A stretch of DNA of 64,000 nucleotides from positions 1 to 64,000 of the forward strand of contig NZ_JAKMCR010000004.1 in NCBI RefSeq assembly GCF_022662175.1. Reading direction: 5' to 3'. Made by a program: the position numbers and the translations under genes. Shown here one piece after another: positions 45,616-53,660 of the stretch. The notes beneath the pieces are model-generated. The model did no database searches. It was given only the letters and a program-made list of their open reading frames with translations, and was not told where the DNA came from. Source of the stretch: Aestuariivivens marinum. GTDB lineage: Bacteria; Bacteroidota; Bacteroidia; Flavobacteriales; Flavobacteriaceae. Within the stretch, counting starts at the first letter, position 1, and each line of letters opens with the position of its first letter.

Positions 45616-46863
45616 ATGTCAAAATTAAAACAACTTATAGCCAGTATATTGCCTGGGATTTTCCTGATTGGATACAATGTAGGTACAGGAAGTGTTACCT
45701 CTATGTCCAAGGCAGGAGCTAATTTTGGCTTAGATCTTTTATGGACCGTGCTTATTAGTTGTTTAATAACCTACTACCTTATTGTGTTATTTAGTAAATA
45801 TACTATGGTTACAGGAGAAACCATTATTCAAGGTATAAAAAAGCATATTCATCCTAGTATAACCATCATTTTAATAGCAGCTCTATCTATAATTATATTA
45901 AGTGCATTAATGGGCCTAGTAGGTGTTCTGGCAGATGTGTTGGCAGTTTGGTCTAAAAGTATATTGGTTATTGGTATTACACCTTTAGTGTGGGCAATAA
46001 TTATAGCTATAAGTATTTATATACTGCTATGGATAGGGAATTATGTTTTTTTTGAAAAAGTACTGGCAGTATTTGTAGCTATTATGGGTATAGCATTCAT
46101 TGCAACGATGTTCATCAATTTCCCTTCTATAAAAGAATTGGCTAAAGGTTTATTACCCTCACTCCCAGAAACCGCTGAGGGAAGTGATAACAGTGCTCTA
46201 ATTATTATATCGGGAATGGTAGGAACAACAGTTTCTGTATTCGCATTTATTATTCGTTCTCAAATAGTAAAAGAAGTAGGATGGAAAATAAAAGATAATA
46301 AAATACAGAGGCGGGATGCCTTGGTTAGTGCCTCCATGATGTTTTTTATAAGTGCAGCAGTCATGATAACGGCCGCTACAACTTTACATGTACAAGGATT
46401 AACTATGAACAATGTAGCAGAAATGGTCCCTTTACTGGAACCCATTGCAGGGAAAGAAGCATTGAGTGTGTTTGTTATTGGTATTGTTGCTGCAGGGTTA
46501 TCATCTCATTTACCAAATTTATTGGTAATTCCGTGGTTAATTATAGATTATAAAAATGAAGAAAGAAATACACAAACAAAAAAATACAGAATTATTTTAT
46601 TTTTCTTATCAGTTATAAGTGTTTTTGGTGTTGTTTTTGGCTTTAAGCCTGTGTTTGTACTAATATTATCTCAGGCATGTATAACAATAATACTTCCGGT
46701 TACCATAGCTTGTATATTTTACCTCACCTCCAAAAAAGTATTGATGGGTAATCATGTAAATTGCATTTATGACTATGTTTTATTGAGCATAATTTTATTG
46801 TTCTCAGTTTATGTAAGTACATTGGGAATTAAAGGATTAATTACAGATTTGTCAACAATTTAA
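45616..46863 (+). CDS. Nramp-fold transporter lacking the metal-binding motifs
   Basis: A 415-residue integral membrane protein with about 11 hydrophobic segments. The first segment (LPGIFLIGYNVGTGSVTSMS) aligns with Nramp TM1, but the metal-binding D-P-G-N is replaced by V-G-T-G. The TM6 M-P-H motif is also absent: the corresponding stretch reads GTTVSVFAFIIRSQIV. Both sites bind the metal ion in Nramp proteins, so transport of Mn or Fe is doubtful. Lying between the uronate reductase and uxuA, it may carry a uronate or other substrate. Annotation pipelines would probably call it a divalent metal transporter; that name should be treated with care. Confidence 0.72.
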   Translation: MSKLKQLIASILPGIFLIGYNVGTGSVTSMSKAGANFGLDLLWTVLISCLITYYLIVLFSKYTMVTGETIIQGIKKHIHPSITIILIAALSIIILSALMGLVGVLADVLAVWSKSILVIGITPLVWAIIIAISIYILLWIGNYVFFEKVLAVFVAIMGIAFIATMFINFPSIKELAKGLLPSLPETAEGSDNSALIIISGMVGTTVSVFAFIIRSQIVKEVGWKIKDNKIQRRDALVSASMMFFISAAVMITAATTLHVQGLTMNNVAEMVPLLEPIAGKEALSVFVIGIVAAGLSSHLPNLLVIPWLIIDYKNEERNTQTKKYRIILFFLSVISVFGVVFGFKPVFVLILSQACITIILPVTIACIFYLTSKKVLMGNHVNCIYDYVLLSIILLFSVYVSTLGIKGLITDLSTI

Positions 46864-46876
46864 AAGTTAGTAACAA

Positions 46877-47944
46877 ATGAAATTAGGATTTGGATTATAT
46901 AAGCACATGCTTAATGATACCCATTACCGTTTTGCTAAACAATGTGGGGCAACACATATAATTATACATCTTGTAGATTATTTTAGACATGAAAAAAACA
47001 ATAAAGAAAATGCAAATCAACCCATTGGTCAAAAAGAAGGATGGGGTATAGCAGGTGATGGAAAATTATGGAGTTTAGAGTATTTATTGAAAATTAAAAG
47101 TGAAATTAATAGTTATGGTCTAGAATTGGAAGGGATTGAAAATTTTGATCCTGCCATGTGGCATGATGTTTTATTGGATGGACCTAAAAAAGAAGCTCAA
47201 ATAGAGCTTATAAAAGAACAAATTAGAATAGTTGGACAAGCTGGGATTCCAGTATTTGGATATAATTTTTCGTTAGCAGGAGTTTCAAGTAGAACTGTAG
47301 GGGCTTATGCAAGAGGAGGTGCTGTTTCTGTCGGAATGGAAGGAAAAGTTGATGAAACCCCAATACCAAACGGAATGGTTTGGAACATGGTATATGATGA
47401 AAATGCGATTGAAGGCGTAATTCCAAAAATTACACATGAAGAGTTATGGAGTCGTTTACAATACTTTTTAAATAATATAATTCCAGTAGCAGAAGAATCT
47501 GGGGTTAAAATGGCAGCCCACCCAGACGATCCTCCAATGCCATATGTTAGAAACACACCAAGACTCGTTTATCAACCCCAGCTATATCAGAAGCTTATTG
47601 ATATAGAATCAAGTAAAAACAACCAACTTGAGTTTTGTTTAGGTTCCATTGCAGAAATGACTGATGGGGATGTATACAAAGCAACCGAACAGTATAGCAG
47701 TCAAAATAAAATAGCCTATATCCACTTTAGAAACGTTGTAGGTAAGGTGCCTAATTATAAAGAAGTATTTGTGGATGAAGGTGATATTGATATGGTGCAA
47801 ATTATAAGAATTCTTAAAAAGAACAATTTTAAAGGTGTGCTGATTCCAGACCACACACCACAAATGTTGTGTGATGGCTCATGGTATGCAGGTATGGCAT
47901 TTGCTATGGGGTATATGAAAGCGGCATTAACTATTGTTAATTAA
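46877..47944 (+). CDS. uxuA: Mannonate dehydratase
   Basis: UxuA removes water from D-mannonate to give 2-keto-3-deoxy-D-gluconate. The 355-residue protein fits the xylose-isomerase-like TIM-barrel family: MKLGFGLYKHMLN start, MAAHPDDPPMP (metal-binding His), EFCLGSIAEM, and the C-terminal GVLIPDHTPQM (His). Length is close to the usual 350-395. It is the last gene of the rightward operon, 13 bp after the transporter. Kinase and aldolase for the product (KdgK, KdgA) are not in the window and must be elsewhere. Confidence 0.93.
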   Translation: MKLGFGLYKHMLNDTHYRFAKQCGATHIIIHLVDYFRHEKNNKENANQPIGQKEGWGIAGDGKLWSLEYLLKIKSEINSYGLELEGIENFDPAMWHDVLLDGPKKEAQIELIKEQIRIVGQAGIPVFGYNFSLAGVSSRTVGAYARGGAVSVGMEGKVDETPIPNGMVWNMVYDENAIEGVIPKITHEELWSRLQYFLNNIIPVAEESGVKMAAHPDDPPMPYVRNTPRLVYQPQLYQKLIDIESSKNNQLEFCLGSIAEMTDGDVYKATEQYSSQNKIAYIHFRNVVGKVPNYKEVFVDEGDIDMVQIIRILKKNNFKGVLIPDHTPQMLCDGSWYAGMAFAMGYMKAALTIVN

Positions 47945-47957
47945 GAATAGAATAGTG

Positions 47958-48070
47958 CTAAATTTTTAATGATTAGTCTACCACAAATTCGAGGAGATGG
48001 ATATGGGTTTTTCCAACTTGGGGGTGTATCATTTTCTTTTGCACCTCCATGGTGTTTTTGGTTGGCAATG
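47958..48070 (-). pseudogene. Internal fragment of a GH95-like gene paralogue
   Basis: About 113 bp between uxuA and the GH95-like gene matches positions 49915-50027 inside that gene without gaps; by eye I count roughly 15 mismatches. It encodes the equivalent of residues 98-135 (HHGGAKENDTPPSWKNPYPS and following) in the same orientation, then ends. It abuts the stop codon of the GH95-like gene, so it is a leftover of a second, diverged copy that was otherwise deleted. Confidence 0.8.
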
Positions 48071-48073
48071 TTT

Positions 48074-50320
48074 CTATAAAGTTTTGGGTGAATATACAGG
48101 CTTGAACGAATATAAGTAATTGGGAGCTGTAGGGATTGTAATAATCTCATCTTTTTCCAGATCAATTATTTCTGAGGTTCCAGAATATTCGCAAACGATT
48201 TTTGTTTGTCCCCATGGATTCAATAATTGTAATTTACCCCAAACTGTCGATACAACTTCAATATGCTCTATTTGTGAGTCGCTTTGCTTTGATGAAACAA
48301 GGAAACCACCCTGTGCCCTTAGGTTTTTAAATGTTCCGTTTTTGTGTAATGGCCACGCAGGGAAAACACGAATAATATCATCAACGCTTTGTAGTAAAAG
48401 CTCTGATATGGCTCCAGATGCCGAAAAAGTTTCAGTGTAAATTCCAAAACTGTTAAACTGATGATCTCCCGGCATAAGCGTTAATATGCCATTGCGTCTT
48501 CGTCTGGATAGAAATTCTGATTTCATCCATTCCCATGTACCTTCCAAGCTTAAACGGGCTTTGGCAACAGCCATGGTAACGGTTGAATTCACTCCGGTAC
48601 AGTTAATATTTGTTACGGTGTTTTTTAAAATTTCTTTTTCGTCCGATTCTGAAAACCACGAATATATTTCTGCAGGAAATACGGAGGCCACAGTCGTTGG
48701 AATGTTATGGTTTCGTTCTGGGTCATCTCCCGGCCAATCAACCACTACGGACGTATCACCATTAGAGATGGGCAAGTCTGGGATGAGAAGCACATTTTCT
48801 TTTATCCTATGTTCCAGATCAGTATCAAGCTCCAATAGTGCTATAGCTTCCAATGTTGATTTGAATGTCGATCTAATAAAGGCAATATCAAATGCAGAGT
48901 TGAATGTCCCAAAATCTCCATGTTCTGGACTATAACTAGGCCCTAGTATGGCTTTACCATGCTCATCTAATTTACATTGTGCAATTAGATTACAATAGAA
49001 TAGGGATATCTCTTTCAGAATAGGGTATGCAACATGTTCTAGGTAGGTTTCATTCGGGTAGTATTTGTACCGTAACCATATGTTCCGGGCAACATAACCC
49101 GAAACGCCCAAGGCATAGGACCAGGGAACATAGGCCATCATTCTTTTATTAATACTTTTGCAGTCTGCTGGATTAGGTTCATGCGCAAATATGTTGACAG
49201 GGAAACATGCACCTTCCAATCCATATGTTTCCTTGGCAAACCATTTGGCTCTGGGCATATAATCTGAAATTAATTTTGTGTAAGGTTCAGACAGCTCTCC
49301 ATGGTTTGAACTGTAGGGTCCCCAAAACGCTTGTTCCACATTATAGTCAAGTGTGTAACTACCATGCCATAAGGCATTTTCGTTCGCAGCACCGGCATAA
49401 AGGCCAATAGGGTATACGTTTGGTTTACTAACGCAACGCATAAAATATAGATTTTGATACCAAATATTGGTTAACGCTTTATCCTCCAGGTCAATGCCAC
49501 TTTTTGCCCAAAATTGATTCCAAATCGTTTCGTGGTTCGCAATCAATTCCGTTGTATTTGTACTCAGTACGTCTTTTGCTAATGCAATGGCTTCTTTTTT
49601 AGGTTGCTCAGATTCTAAAGAGCTTACAATGGCGACTACTGTTTTGCCGTTCTTTTGAGCAAGTGCAACGGCAAAACTCATGCCTTTCCAGTCTTTGTCC
49701 CCTGGAAGTTCTTGGAAAATCCATTGCACATTGTTGTCATTACCTTTTTTTGCCTGCGGAAGATGGTCAACCACAATAGACTCTAGTTCAACCTTTTCAT
49801 TTGTATCGATTAAAAATACATTTTGCTGTGCTAAAGCCCTTATGGTTAAATCTTTGTTATTCTGTTTTATTGTAGCCTTAGCATGATGGATGTTTAATTC
49901 TGAATGGAACGATCCTAAATTTTTAATAATGAGTCTGCCACAAATTCTGGGAGATGGATATGGGTTTTTCCAACTTGGAGGGGTGTCGTGTTCTTTAGCC
50001 CCTCCATGGTATTTTTGGTTGGCAACATCTATTTTCATCAGGGGAGGGTCATTTTCTGTATCTAACCTTGCATCCCAAACATCATTTTTTGATAAATGCA
50101 CCACCAAATCGTTCCCTTTCGAAAAAACCATGCCGTTGATATCTCCATTTCCCAAGAAAACAGAATTTTCGATGGGGTTGGCATGGTTCTTTTGTGCAAT
50201 AAGAGCTCCATTCAATGCTTCAGGGAACGGAATCTCTAAAGATGATTCTTCGTGTTTTTTACATGAACATAGTGTTGCTAACACCAATAAAACATGAAAT
50301 AATATCTTTGTTTTAAACAT
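48074..50320 (-). CDS. GH95-like glycoside hydrolase lipoprotein
   Basis: A 748-residue lipoprotein (signal ending LVLATLCSCKKH). It shows the layout of GH95 and clan GH-L: an N-terminal beta-sandwich (VFLGNGDINGMVFSKGNDL), an (alpha/alpha)6 barrel and a C-terminal beta domain (HLLPALP-like region as RVFPAWPLHKNGTFKNLRAQGG). Segments such as TLDYNVEQAFWGPYSSNHGE and GPSYSPEHGDFGTFNSAFD match GH95 active-site blocks but differ from the canonical enzyme at 53661-56078. It could be an alpha-L-fucosidase or alpha-L-galactosidase, or belong to a sister group. Its start overlaps the upstream GH29 stop by one base. It is the last gene of the leftward operon. Confidence 0.75.
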   Translation of the reverse strand: MFKTKILFHVLLVLATLCSCKKHEESSLEIPFPEALNGALIAQKNHANPIENSVFLGNGDINGMVFSKGNDLVVHLSKNDVWDARLDTENDPPLMKIDVANQKYHGGAKEHDTPPSWKNPYPSPRICGRLIIKNLGSFHSELNIHHAKATIKQNNKDLTIRALAQQNVFLIDTNEKVELESIVVDHLPQAKKGNDNNVQWIFQELPGDKDWKGMSFAVALAQKNGKTVVAIVSSLESEQPKKEAIALAKDVLSTNTTELIANHETIWNQFWAKSGIDLEDKALTNIWYQNLYFMRCVSKPNVYPIGLYAGAANENALWHGSYTLDYNVEQAFWGPYSSNHGELSEPYTKLISDYMPRAKWFAKETYGLEGACFPVNIFAHEPNPADCKSINKRMMAYVPWSYALGVSGYVARNIWLRYKYYPNETYLEHVAYPILKEISLFYCNLIAQCKLDEHGKAILGPSYSPEHGDFGTFNSAFDIAFIRSTFKSTLEAIALLELDTDLEHRIKENVLLIPDLPISNGDTSVVVDWPGDDPERNHNIPTTVASVFPAEIYSWFSESDEKEILKNTVTNINCTGVNSTVTMAVAKARLSLEGTWEWMKSEFLSRRRRNGILTLMPGDHQFNSFGIYTETFSASGAISELLLQSVDDIIRVFPAWPLHKNGTFKNLRAQGGFLVSSKQSDSQIEHIEVVSTVWGKLQLLNPWGQTKIVCEYSGTSEIIDLEKDEIITIPTAPNYLYSFKPVYSPKTL

Positions 50321-52092
50321 TATTTATAAACTACCTTTCTAAGGTAAACCTTTTCACTTGAAATGTTATCAGCAAGATCGAATTCAACCATAATAGAATT
50401 TTCTTCCATAGTAGGATGTGCAGTAATATTCAATTCAATTCTACTAAAAACCCGATCGACCTTGCTAAAACCAGGGGTTTCTACGCCTTGCAGAAATAAG
50501 GAAACATTAGAGGGTTTGTTTGGATTTTTGTCTTCATCATTTGATACAAACAATTCGTATAAACCAGGACGGTCTATATGGCTTGATAAATCAATTTTAA
50601 ATCGTTGCTTTTCACCTTCAAAATGAAATTGTTCTATTGTTCCAATCTCTTTCAAATCCAAGTATTCTTTAGAAACTCCTGTGCTGTAATCCCGTCCGTA
50701 ATCATCTTTTGTACTATTGAACCTGTTATAGTCTTTAGGATCGTTTACAAAGTACACGGCTAGCTTACGTATAATGGGTTCGGCAGCTTGTTCTAAGCTC
50801 CTGAATCTGATTTTCGTAACATGTACCGGGTCGAACTTATCGATACGTTTGTGGCCAATTGAAATACCTTCAACAATTTTAAACCAGTTTTTACCGTCAG
50901 TCGTTCCATCTATAGCATAGCGTCTTACCCGCTCTCCGTATGTAATGTCTTCCATGGTAATGACATGATCAATTTGGGTTTCTTTGCCCAAGTCTAGCTC
51001 AACTAGCCATCCTTTACCTGAAGTTTCTTTAATGCTCTTAGAAAAACGCTTTCTTATTTCATCTCCAAGTTGCTTGTATAGCTTCATGTCGGCTTGAGGG
51101 ATAAGTCCTGTGGTATCTGGGGCTGAGTTTAATAGAAACAATCCACCACGTCCAACAGATTTATAATAGCATTCCATTAAGTTATCCATAGATTTTAGTT
51201 TGCCTTCGTTTTCGGGCGACCAAAACCAATAATGGTCTTTTAATGTAGTGTTTACTTCCAAGGGCATCCATAAATCACCATTGGGGTCACCATGCGCAGC
51301 GGTAGCCATTCCTGTTGCCCCGTCTTCTTTCTTTACGCTATTCCATGCTGGGTATGGAGCGATACCTCTTTCGTTACCTACCCATCTAATATTCGCCATG
51401 GAACTTCCAAATACGATGGCATTGGGGGCATATTTTTCTTTGATGTCTTCTAATGGTATAATGCAATTGCCATCAAACCATATTTCAGTAGCTTCACCAT
51501 ATCGCGATAAAACTTCTTCCCACTGCTGTCTGTAAACCTTATTATAGGCTTCCTGCATATTAGGATCCTTGGTGCGCCCAGCACCACCTAAATAGGCACC
51601 ATAGGTTAAGTCTCCTGGATAAACATAAATACCAAGTTTCATACCTCTTGCTTTGCAGGCGTCGGAAAGTTCTTTTAACACATCGCCTTGACCATCTTTG
51701 TATGCCGTATTTTTTACGCTGTACTCAGATGTATCGGTTTGCCACCAACAAAAGCCACTGGAATGTTTAGCTACAAATAGAACCATTTTAGCTCCAAAGG
51801 CCTCAGCGGCATCAATCCATTGGTTGACATCTAGTTTGCTAGGATTCATTTTCTCAATAGGGTAGGTGTGGTTTCCTTGTTCTACACCTTCCCAAGTACA
51901 AGGGTCAAGACAGATAAACATGGTTTGTTCCATATCCTGCCAATCCATTTGAGCTTGAGAGGGTAGTGCTAAATTACTTTTAATGGTTTTGGGTTCTTCT
52001 GCTGTAACCCAATCCAAATTTGGATTGGTGTTGTTTTTGCAACTCTGAAAAATAATCATAAAAATTGCAGCGATAAAAAATATTCGTTTCAT
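50320..52092 (-). CDS. GH29-family enzyme lipoprotein with altered active-site histidine
   Basis: A 590-residue lipoprotein (signal ending IIFQSCKN, Cys18). The GH29 barrel spans about 40-350; the candidate nucleophile is Asp207 in EIWFDGNC, and [14 protein letters not shown] and GIYVYPGD are family blocks. At residues 58-66 the protein reads MFICLDPCT where GH29 enzymes, including the paralogue at 57925-59604, have His (MFIHFAPTT); that His normally contacts fucose. C-terminal beta-sandwich domains follow (about 370-590). The change may alter specificity or activity. It lies between a sulfatase (5 bp) and the GH95-like gene (1-bp overlap). Confidence 0.82.
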   Translation of the reverse strand: MKRIFFIAAIFMIIFQSCKNNTNPNLDWVTAEEPKTIKSNLALPSQAQMDWQDMEQTMFICLDPCTWEGVEQGNHTYPIEKMNPSKLDVNQWIDAAEAFGAKMVLFVAKHSSGFCWWQTDTSEYSVKNTAYKDGQGDVLKELSDACKARGMKLGIYVYPGDLTYGAYLGGAGRTKDPNMQEAYNKVYRQQWEEVLSRYGEATEIWFDGNCIIPLEDIKEKYAPNAIVFGSSMANIRWVGNERGIAPYPAWNSVKKEDGATGMATAAHGDPNGDLWMPLEVNTTLKDHYWFWSPENEGKLKSMDNLMECYYKSVGRGGLFLLNSAPDTTGLIPQADMKLYKQLGDEIRKRFSKSIKETSGKGWLVELDLGKETQIDHVITMEDITYGERVRRYAIDGTTDGKNWFKIVEGISIGHKRIDKFDPVHVTKIRFRSLEQAAEPIIRKLAVYFVNDPKDYNRFNSTKDDYGRDYSTGVSKEYLDLKEIGTIEQFHFEGEKQRFKIDLSSHIDRPGLYELFVSNDEDKNPNKPSNVSLFLQGVETPGFSKVDRVFSRIELNITAHPTMEENSIMVEFDLADNISSEKVYLRKVVYK

Positions 52093-52097
52093 GTGTA

Positions 52098-53657
52098 TTA
52101 ATTTAAAGTGGGTAAATGCATGTCTGTATTATGCCATTTATAATATTTATTTTTAAGGCGTTTGACCGTTTCGGGTAATGATTTTGATAAATCGTTGGAT
52201 TCTTCAATGTCATTTTTGAGATTAAATAGTTTAAGCTCTTTGGTTCTTCCAAAATATCTAAGCTTATAGTCATTATCTCTTATGGCCCATCCAGAATCAT
52301 CGCCTCCAACCGAATGGTAACTTTTGGCTTCTGTAGATTCCATATCTTCGAACTTAGGGATACTTCCAGAGAGTGAAAGGCCGGTCCAATACAGGGTTTC
52401 ATGTGGAACGGCTGTATCTTCGCCATTAAGGAAGGGCACTAGGTTTTTACCATCAAAATGTGATGACGTAAATTCAGTAATGTCATTGCAAAGTCCCATA
52501 ATGGTTGGGAAAATATCCATGGAACTTACAGCCTTGTTGTATACTGATCCTGATTGTAATTTACTAGGGAAACCAATCATGAAAGGTACTCGTAAACCGC
52601 CCTCTTCCAATAGGTATTTTCCTCCAGATAGGGGTGTGTTTTTCCCTGCTGTTCTGTCGGTTGCCCCGTTATCAGAAATGAATACAATAATAGTATTGTC
52701 CATTAGCTTTTCTTCTTCAAGTGTATTAATTATTTTTCCAACACTACTATCCAATTGGGAAAGATGCCATAATAACCGTGTTCTTCCATTCTCCATATAT
52801 TGACCTAGTCCGTCTCTAACGACCCATTCAAGAGCCTTTTCCTTCTTGGGATCCCAATTTTCGATTTTGTTGATTCCTAAACGCACCAATGCCGTATCGG
52901 GGATTTGATGGGTCCATGCGTGTACCTCGGTATAGCCCATGGTTAAAAAGAAGGGCGCTTTCTTGTTGTCTTGGATGAATTGGGTTGCCTCATCCGTTAA
53001 AATATCGGTGGTGTATCCCTCTACTTCTTTTACACTATCGTTAAAGTACCATGGACCAAATCCCCAAAAGACGTTAAGCGGTTTAGGGTATTTCGCTTGG
53101 TCTTCAAAGGTATGTGTTAAAAAATCGATCATACCACCAGTTCTTCCTACAAAATATTCATAGCCGTGGCGTCTGGGAAACTCACGTTCCATAATGCCTT
53201 CTGCTTGCCCTACATGAGATTTTCCAAATAAAGCGGTTTTGTAACCTTTACTTTTTAAATATTCGGCAAGTGTTGTCTCATCATTAGGCAAATTAGCATT
53301 TGTATAGGTGTGTGTACCCCAACGCTGATGATATCTCCCAGTTAAAATTCCCAATCTAGAAGGGGAACATATAGGAGAGGTCACATACCCTTGGGTAAAC
53401 AAGACACTACGCTGGGCAAGTTTCTCGATATTGGGTGTCTTGGCATCTGGTTCATGATTAGGATAGGCGCTGCAATCGCCATAGCCCAAATCATCTGCTA
53501 TAAGTAGTAGTATATTTGGCCTATTAACATCTGTGTTTTCTGACGCCTTTTGGCTTAATTGATTAGGGATTGAATCTACATTGATTTTGAAGGCTATCAA
53601 AAAGCAAATTATTACAGACAATGCGATAATTTTAAAAAAACGGAACTTCTTATACAT
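52098..53657 (-). CDS. Formylglycine-dependent sulfatase (family S1)
   Basis: A 519-residue type-I sulfatase with an N-terminal hydrophobic export signal (FFKIIALSVIICFLIAF). Cys97 in SPICSPSRLGILTGRYH forms the C-x-P-S-R motif for formylglycine. Metal ligands are visible in LLIADDLGYGD and FISDNGAT. It lies between two fucosidase-type genes, 3 bp after GH95 and 5 bp before GH29, so it should remove sulfate esters that block the fucosidases. Its target position on the sugar cannot be read from sequence. Confidence 0.92.
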   Translation of the reverse strand: MYKKFRFFKIIALSVIICFLIAFKINVDSIPNQLSQKASENTDVNRPNILLLIADDLGYGDCSAYPNHEPDAKTPNIEKLAQRSVLFTQGYVTSPICSPSRLGILTGRYHQRWGTHTYTNANLPNDETTLAEYLKSKGYKTALFGKSHVGQAEGIMEREFPRRHGYEYFVGRTGGMIDFLTHTFEDQAKYPKPLNVFWGFGPWYFNDSVKEVEGYTTDILTDEATQFIQDNKKAPFFLTMGYTEVHAWTHQIPDTALVRLGINKIENWDPKKEKALEWVVRDGLGQYMENGRTRLLWHLSQLDSSVGKIINTLEEEKLMDNTIIVFISDNGATDRTAGKNTPLSGGKYLLEEGGLRVPFMIGFPSKLQSGSVYNKAVSSMDIFPTIMGLCNDITEFTSSHFDGKNLVPFLNGEDTAVPHETLYWTGLSLSGSIPKFEDMESTEAKSYHSVGGDDSGWAIRDNDYKLRYFGRTKELKLFNLKNDIEESNDLSKSLPETVKRLKNKYYKWHNTDMHLPTLN

Positions 53658-53660
53658 AAA

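Noticed and set aside
45616-46863. Ordinary manganese/iron Nramp transporter
   Set aside because: Both metal-binding motifs are absent, and the operon concerns uronate catabolism, so the standard name is not supported.
47941-48165. Leftward 74-codon open frame after uxuA
   Set aside because: It crosses the GH95-like stop codon in another frame and then runs into the paralogue fragment. The matching residues belong to the fragment, not to a gene with its own start.
48486-48935. Rightward 149-codon frame inside the GH95-like gene
   Set aside because: Antisense shadow; low complexity Ser/Val pattern and no start signal, while the minus strand carries the enzyme motifs.
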